This document shows positions 61,314-62,956 of a stretch of 62,956 nt of DNA, one piece after another. Numbering within the stretch: position 1 is the stretch's first letter; every line of letters starts with the position of its first letter. Where the stretch lies: positions 1-62,956 of the forward strand of contig JACPKM010000002.1 in the NCBI GenBank assembly GCA_016187025.1, written 5' to 3'. Source of the DNA: Candidatus Daviesbacteria bacterium. GTDB taxonomy: Bacteria > Patescibacteria > Microgenomatia > Daviesbacterales > UBA10151. The translations under genes were made by a program, and so were the position numbers. The notes beneath the pieces are model-generated. The model did not search any database. It was not told the origin of the DNA and worked only from the letters and a program-made list of their open reading frames with translations.

Positions 61314-61673
61314 TTATTTTCCAATCTTTCTTAGTTTATATTCCTGTAAACGTTCTTCTGTGACTTTAATCTCTTTAGTTGGAGTCTTCTGCTTTTTCTT
61401 TTTAAAACCATGTAAGATAAGGAATATTTTACCTGTTATAGTAACATACAAAATTCTAATGCTATCCGAGCCTAAAATACGATACTCCCATAAATCGGTT
61501 CCGGTAAATTTTTTAATATGAGGATAACCACCTTCTAGCCCAAATGTTTCCAGCAGTTCAAAAGCATGAGCAATTTTTAAATTAGCTTTCTTATCAAGGG
61601 AATCAAAAAACCCTTCAACTGGTTTTTCACCTCTGGCATTTTCATATAACTCAATTTTCCATTTATTATCCAT
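61314..61673 (-). CDS. HigB/RelE-like toxin (Gp49-like family)
   Basis: 119 residues. DLWEYRILGSDSIRILYVTI and ILHGFKKKKQKTPTKEIKVT are the conserved blocks of phage Gp49-like/HigB mRNA interferases (PF05973), with the KK(T/Q)xKTP motif intact. Such toxins cut mRNA on the ribosome. It is transcribed before the antitoxin, the usual HigBA order; its stop lies 3 nt from the -35 of the antitoxin promoter. No promoter for the toxin itself is obvious. Confidence 0.88.
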   Translation of the reverse strand: MDNKWKIELYENARGEKPVEGFFDSLDKKANLKIAHAFELLETFGLEGGYPHIKKFTGTDLWEYRILGSDSIRILYVTITGKIFLILHGFKKKKQKTPTKEIKVTEERLQEYKLRKIGK

Positions 61674-61706
61674 AAAGTTATTATATCTGAAAAGTAATGC
61701 TTATAT

Positions 61707-61979
61707 TCAAACCCGTATCCTATTTGATTTTCCAAAGATCTCTTCAAACATAAAGAAATTCACATCCTTAAGGTAACTTTTAAATTCATCCATTTCTGCA
61801 ATTAATCTTGGAGTGATATAATCGTTAAAGATTCTTTTTATTACGGAGCTAAGGGGTAAGTCTGGATTCCCTTGGAGATACGTTTTGATATAGTCATCGT
61901 GCTCAAATACGCTTGCCCTGAGCGAACTTGTACTGAGAGCATCCGAAGTAGTCGAAGGGTCCGAGACAAGTACGCTCAC
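61707..61979 (-). CDS. Unknown short protein, N terminus encoded by a repeat
   Basis: 90 codons. The first ~26 (SDPSTTSDALSTSSLRASVF) are translated from the repeat at 61916-61977, so the real gene may start later or be a fragment. The rest (LPLSSVIKRIFNDYITPRLI, then AEMDEFKSYLKDVNFFMFEE) is helical and not recognised. It may be a truncated gene whose 5' part was replaced when the repeat arrived. Confidence 0.4.
   Translation of the reverse strand: MSVLVSDPSTTSDALSTSSLRASVFEHDDYIKTYLQGNPDLPLSSVIKRIFNDYITPRLIAEMDEFKSYLKDVNFFMFEEIFGKSNRIRV
61916..61977. repeat. Dispersed repeat with 12-bp hairpin arms
   Basis: It begins CCCTGAGCGAACTTGT and includes AGTAGTCGAAGGG, the same family as the CCTGAGTGAAATCGAAGG units. 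Arms GAGCGAACTTGT (61920-61931) and ACAAGTACGCTC (61966-61977) pair with one mismatch. Confidence 0.75.
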
Positions 61980-61992
61980 CAGCTCTTACAAT

Positions 61993-62010
61993 CCTGAGTG
62001 AAATCGAAGG
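61993..62010 (+). repeat. CCTGAGTGAAATCGAAGG repeat unit
   Basis: Identical over 18 bases to 60271-60288, and 16 nt downstream of the hairpin repeat at 61916-61977. Confidence 0.85.
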
Positions 62011-62040
62011 ACAATCAACAGTTATAAACACAAATGTACA

Positions 62041-62046
62041 TAAAAT
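62041..62046 (+). promoter_or_regulatory. -10 element TAAAAT before second S51 gene
   Basis: TAAAAT ends 8 nt before ATG 62055, again predicting a leaderless mRNA. No good -35. Confidence 0.45.
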
Positions 62047-62054
62047 AACAACAG

Positions 62055-62648
62055 ATGAGAAGAATAGTACTTTTTTCAACACCAACAGAAAATAATATTA
62101 GTAAGGTTTTGGGTCTCGTTTTCCCAGAAGAGATAAAAAACAAAGTATTTGCATATATGCCCAGTGATGGCGAGAATTGTCCTCAAAAATATAGAGATGA
62201 ATGGAAGGGACATGCAGAAAAGCACAATGCTAAATTCAGATATATTGATAATTCAGTTGAAAATGCTACTGAGGAAGTAGATAAACTATTGGGGTCAAAT
62301 ATTCTAATAATCACTGGAGGGAACACATTTAAACTACTGAACAATTTAAAAAAGTCAGGATTAGATAAAGCAGTACAAGAATTTTCAAAAAAGCCTGAGT
62401 TTGTACTGGTAGGATTTAGTGCTGGAGCGTTAGTCTTAACACCTACTATCGAAGTATGCAATTTACCTAATTACGACAAAAATGAAGTTGGGTTGAAAGA
62501 TCTCACAGGCCTAGGTATTATAGATTTTGAAGTTTTTCCTCACTATTTAGAACAAGAACACAGAAATTTACTCGATAAATATAAGTCGCAAGCTAAAAAC
62601 AAAGTCAAGGAGATTACAAATGAAGATTGTTTGGTTATAGATTTATAA
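62055..62648 (+). CDS. S51 (dipeptidase E-like) serine peptidase
   Basis: 197 residues. LIITGGNTFKLLNNLKKSG is the glycine block, the nucleophile is in LVGFSAGALVLTPTIEV, and DFEVFPHYLEQEH carries the candidate histidine. It has the same fold and motif order as the gene at 60389 but is quite diverged from it, so an old duplication or separate acquisition is possible. It is on its own with a short promoter gap. Confidence 0.87.
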   Translation: MRRIVLFSTPTENNISKVLGLVFPEEIKNKVFAYMPSDGENCPQKYRDEWKGHAEKHNAKFRYIDNSVENATEEVDKLLGSNILIITGGNTFKLLNNLKKSGLDKAVQEFSKKPEFVLVGFSAGALVLTPTIEVCNLPNYDKNEVGLKDLTGLGIIDFEVFPHYLEQEHRNLLDKYKSQAKNKVKEITNEDCLVIDL

Positions 62649-62651
62649 AAC

Positions 62652-62667
62652 TGTCTATTTTTAGACG
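62652..62667 (+). terminator. Weak hairpin after the second S51 gene
   Basis: TGTCTA and TAGACG pair around TTTT, four bases after the stop codon, followed by a T-rich stretch (62676-62683). Low GC makes this a weak terminator at best. Confidence 0.35.
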
Positions 62668-62705
62668 TTCCTTAAGAATTTTTAACTGAAGAACTAATTC
62701 TTGAG

Positions 62706-62714
62706 TGATATAAT
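62706..62714 (+). promoter_or_regulatory. Orphan extended -10 TGATATAAT
   Basis: A perfect extended -10 with no coding sequence downstream on this strand. The predicted start, about 62721, is the first base of the hairpin at 62721-62754. Confidence 0.45.
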
Positions 62715-62720
62715 TTGATA

Positions 62721-62754
62721 GGTTCGAGCGAAGTACGGTCACCCGCTCGTAACC
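62721..62754. repeat. Hairpin repeat GGTTCGAGCG...CGCTCGTAACC
   Basis: Arms 62721-62730 and 62744-62754 pair with one bulged T. The sequence resembles the GAGCGAACTTGT repeat arms near 61920. The region 62668-62831 contains no convincing gene. Confidence 0.6.
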
Positions 62755-62831
62755 GGACTTGTTTTAGAAATTCTGCCAACTTGTCCTCAAAAATAATCTT
62801 TTCTCTGTTTCAATCCTCCTGACTTCGCCAA

Positions 62832-62955
62832 TTACGTACCCCAATTGAGTTTTGCAAGCTTGAGAAGGTCTTTGGTTTCCTGATCTTCCACCTCACTATA
62901 TTTAGAAATCCGTTCTCCACTGGCGTTATTTTCCACAATCACTTCTTTTATTTGA
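62832..62955 (-). CDS. C-terminal end of a protein cut by the window edge
   Basis: An open frame enters from the right edge on the minus strand and ends at the TAA at 62834-62832. The ~40 visible residues (QIKEVIVENNASGERISKYS, then EVEDQETKDLLKLAKLNWG) are charged and helical. I do not recognise the protein; too little is visible. Confidence 0.45.
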   Translation of the reverse strand, partial: QIKEVIVENNASGERISKYSEVEDQETKDLLKLAKLNWGT

Positions 62956-62956
62956 T

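Noticed and set aside
60271..62010. CRISPR array from the CCTGAGTGAAATCGAAGG units
   Set aside because: Units are few, irregularly spaced by hundreds of bases, and no cas genes are present.

Overview
The window is an AT-rich bacterial chromosome segment. It most resembles a member of the Candidate Phyla Radiation (Patescibacteria), probably Microgenomates-like; this placement is inference from gene content. The supporting signs are Mur ligases that lack their N-terminal domain, a very compact layout with 1-30 nt gene overlaps, a DUF4012 membrane protein, an alpha2-type glycyl-tRNA synthetase, and a large glycan locus next to the division cluster. TGA behaves as a normal stop (ends of ftsZ-flanking and glycan genes), so code 11 fits and the Gracilibacteria code does not. 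No rRNA, CRISPR array, transposase or integrase was seen.

Bases 1-29936: a long co-directional surface-glycan locus. It holds two giant GT-C/YfhO-like membrane proteins (the first cut by the window edge), a Wzx-type flippase, six GT2 and six GT4 glycosyltransferases, three PMT/ArnT-like polyprenol-sugar-dependent membrane glycosyltransferases, two SAM methyltransferases, a hexapeptide acyltransferase, a Wzy/WaaL-type polymerase or ligase, an initiating polyprenyl-phosphate sugar-1-phosphate transferase and a DUF4012 exported protein. Together they look like a Wzx/Wzy-type pathway. A sugar-1-phosphate is loaded on undecaprenyl phosphate, cytoplasmic GT2/GT4 enzymes extend it, the flippase exports it, and GT-C enzymes plus the ligase finish it outside. 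No nucleotide-sugar synthesis genes are present here.

Bases 29980-32778: recO, glyS and an exported protein. Bases 32893-48781: the division and cell-wall (dcw) cluster mraZ-rsmH-ftsL-ftsI-[deoxyribosyltransferase-like, NUDIX, VanZ-like]-murE-murB(short)-murA-murF-mraY-ftsW-murG-ftsQ-ftsA-ftsZ. murC, murD and ddl are not in it. Bases 48822-54942: ileS, rodA, rplU, rpmA, parB and, on the opposite strand, lepB.

Bases 54969-59953: tRNA-Val and a second small glycan locus (flippase, methyltransferase, GT2, then a convergent O-antigen-ligase-like gene and an Ig-like membrane protein). Bases 59954-62956: a repeat-rich accessory end. It has a tRNA-Gly whose 5' end is duplicated around a hairpin array, a HigB/HigA-type toxin-antitoxin pair whose antitoxin is coupled to an S51-type peptidase, a second S51-type peptidase, and several CCTGAGTGAAATCGAAGG-family repeats.

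The strongest general signal is regulatory. About a dozen genes that begin a transcription unit carry a TATAAT-like (often extended TGnTATAAT) element ending only 6-9 nt before the start codon. This predicts leaderless mRNAs, while genes inside operons start by ATGA/GTGA/TAATG overlap. The mraZ promoter carries three TG-initiated boxes at an exact 10-nt pitch and a hairpin enclosing the mraZ start codon.
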